Below the pieces are notes generated by a model. It ran no database searches. It was not told the origin of the DNA and saw only the letters and a list, made by a program, of their open reading frames with translations. Below are positions 63,953 to 64,000 of a stretch of DNA of 64,000 bases, piece after piece. Origin of the DNA: a bacterium (lineage in GTDB: Bacteria > Hinthialibacterota > Hinthialibacteria > OLB16); NCBI GenBank assembly GCA_022072055.1, contig JAJVIK010000011.1, positions 184,597-248,596 of the forward strand. The letters are read 5' to 3'. Made by a program: the position numbers and the translations under genes. Each line of letters begins with the position of its first letter. The first letter of the stretch is position 1.

Positions 63953-64000
63953 TCAGCGCCTGTTGAGCGCCACCTCCGCCACTCGTTTCCCCAGGTTTCG
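63953..64000 (-). CDS. C-terminal end of an unidentified gene, possibly NADPH-dependent FMN reductase-like
   Basis: The last 15 codons and TGA of a minus-strand frame that leaves the window: RNLGKRVAEVALNRR. Ends like this occur in small flavodoxin/NADPH-dependent oxidoreductases (ArsH-like or iron-sulfur flavoproteins), which fit an arsenic neighbourhood, but 15 residues cannot prove it. The gap to the thioredoxin-fold gene (63815-63952) has a short inverted repeat CTTCG...CGAAG and no clear gene. Confidence 0.3.
   Translation of the reverse strand, partial: RNLGKRVAEVALNRR

Overview
This is a GC-rich bacterial chromosome window (roughly 60% G+C by eye) from a Gram-negative, LPS-type organism. 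It carries lpxA, a WaaP/Kdo-kinase-like protein, two complete tripartite RND efflux systems with TolC-type outer-membrane channels, and PilT. A PSCyt1/DUF1549/DUF1553 protein, a giant PQQ-propeller protein, a SUMF1-domain protein, a BNR sialidase-like protein, a CE15-like esterase and Pro/Thr-rich secreted proteins point to the Planctomycetes/PVC neighbourhood or a candidate phylum of similar gene content (Hydrogenedentota, Sumerlaeota or Omnitrophota type). That placement is inference from gene content; there is no rRNA in the window. TAG, TGA and TAA all end genes here, so the code looks standard.

Layout. 1-5 kb: 3' end of leuS, a secreted Thr/Pro-rich protein, a degenerate-receiver/CheX protein and a coupled pair (tartrate/D-malate-type dehydrogenase, then succinate-semialdehyde-type aldehyde dehydrogenase). 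5-12 kb, minus strand: two STAS proteins, a coupled pair (membrane-anchored unknown, then a 1335-residue PQQ-propeller/methyltransferase-like/malectin-like protein) and a CE15-like esterase. 12-19 kb: TolC, membrane fusion protein and HAE1-type RND pump. 19-24.5 kb: sugar ABC importer without an ATPase, a Tat-exported NHL-repeat protein and an NAD-dependent epimerase. 24.4-27 kb, minus: SGNH hydrolase and MFS transporter. 27-29.6 kb: pilT and a GAF histidine kinase. 29.6-34 kb, minus: dihydrolipoyl dehydrogenase, a polytopic membrane protein and lpxA.

34-42.6 kb, minus: a Cus-type heavy-metal efflux operon read from the right: Cys-rich exported protein, cusC-like, cusB-like (two metal-binding CxMHP domains and two DUF3347 domains), cusA-like and a WaaP-like kinase. 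42.7-49.3 kb, plus: a SUMF1 protein, then a phosphorelay of transmembrane PAS kinase, Rcp-type response regulator and hybrid kinase. The first kinase carries an in-frame amber codon exactly where a conserved Trp is expected; reading through it restores the usual C-terminus and a 4-base overlap with the next gene. 49.3-52.6 kb: sialidase-like protein, SnoaL/NTF2-like protein, tRNA-Gln(CTG) and a CDF metal exporter.

52.6-58.2 kb: the planctomycete-type cytochrome protein and a divergent family-B DNA polymerase that resembles the archaeal PolB2 type. It keeps the two catalytic carboxylates but has an altered motif B, one Asp missing from motif C and no recognisable exonuclease motif I. 58.2-61.3 kb, minus: fluoride and arsenic resistance (arsR, arsC, arsM, two DUF190 proteins, crcB). 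61.3-64 kb, minus: a thioredoxin-fold exported protein with a Cys-Gly tail, an FtsX-type permease and the 3' remnant of its ABC ATPase, with the last codons of another gene at the right edge. There are several metal or toxic-ion systems (Cus, CDF, Ars, Crc). The strongest candidates for something unusual are the polymerase, the amber codon, the two RND pumps with extra central membrane segments, and the decayed ABC transporter. No CRISPR array, insertion sequence or prophage was seen. No gap without a gene is longer than about 250 bases.
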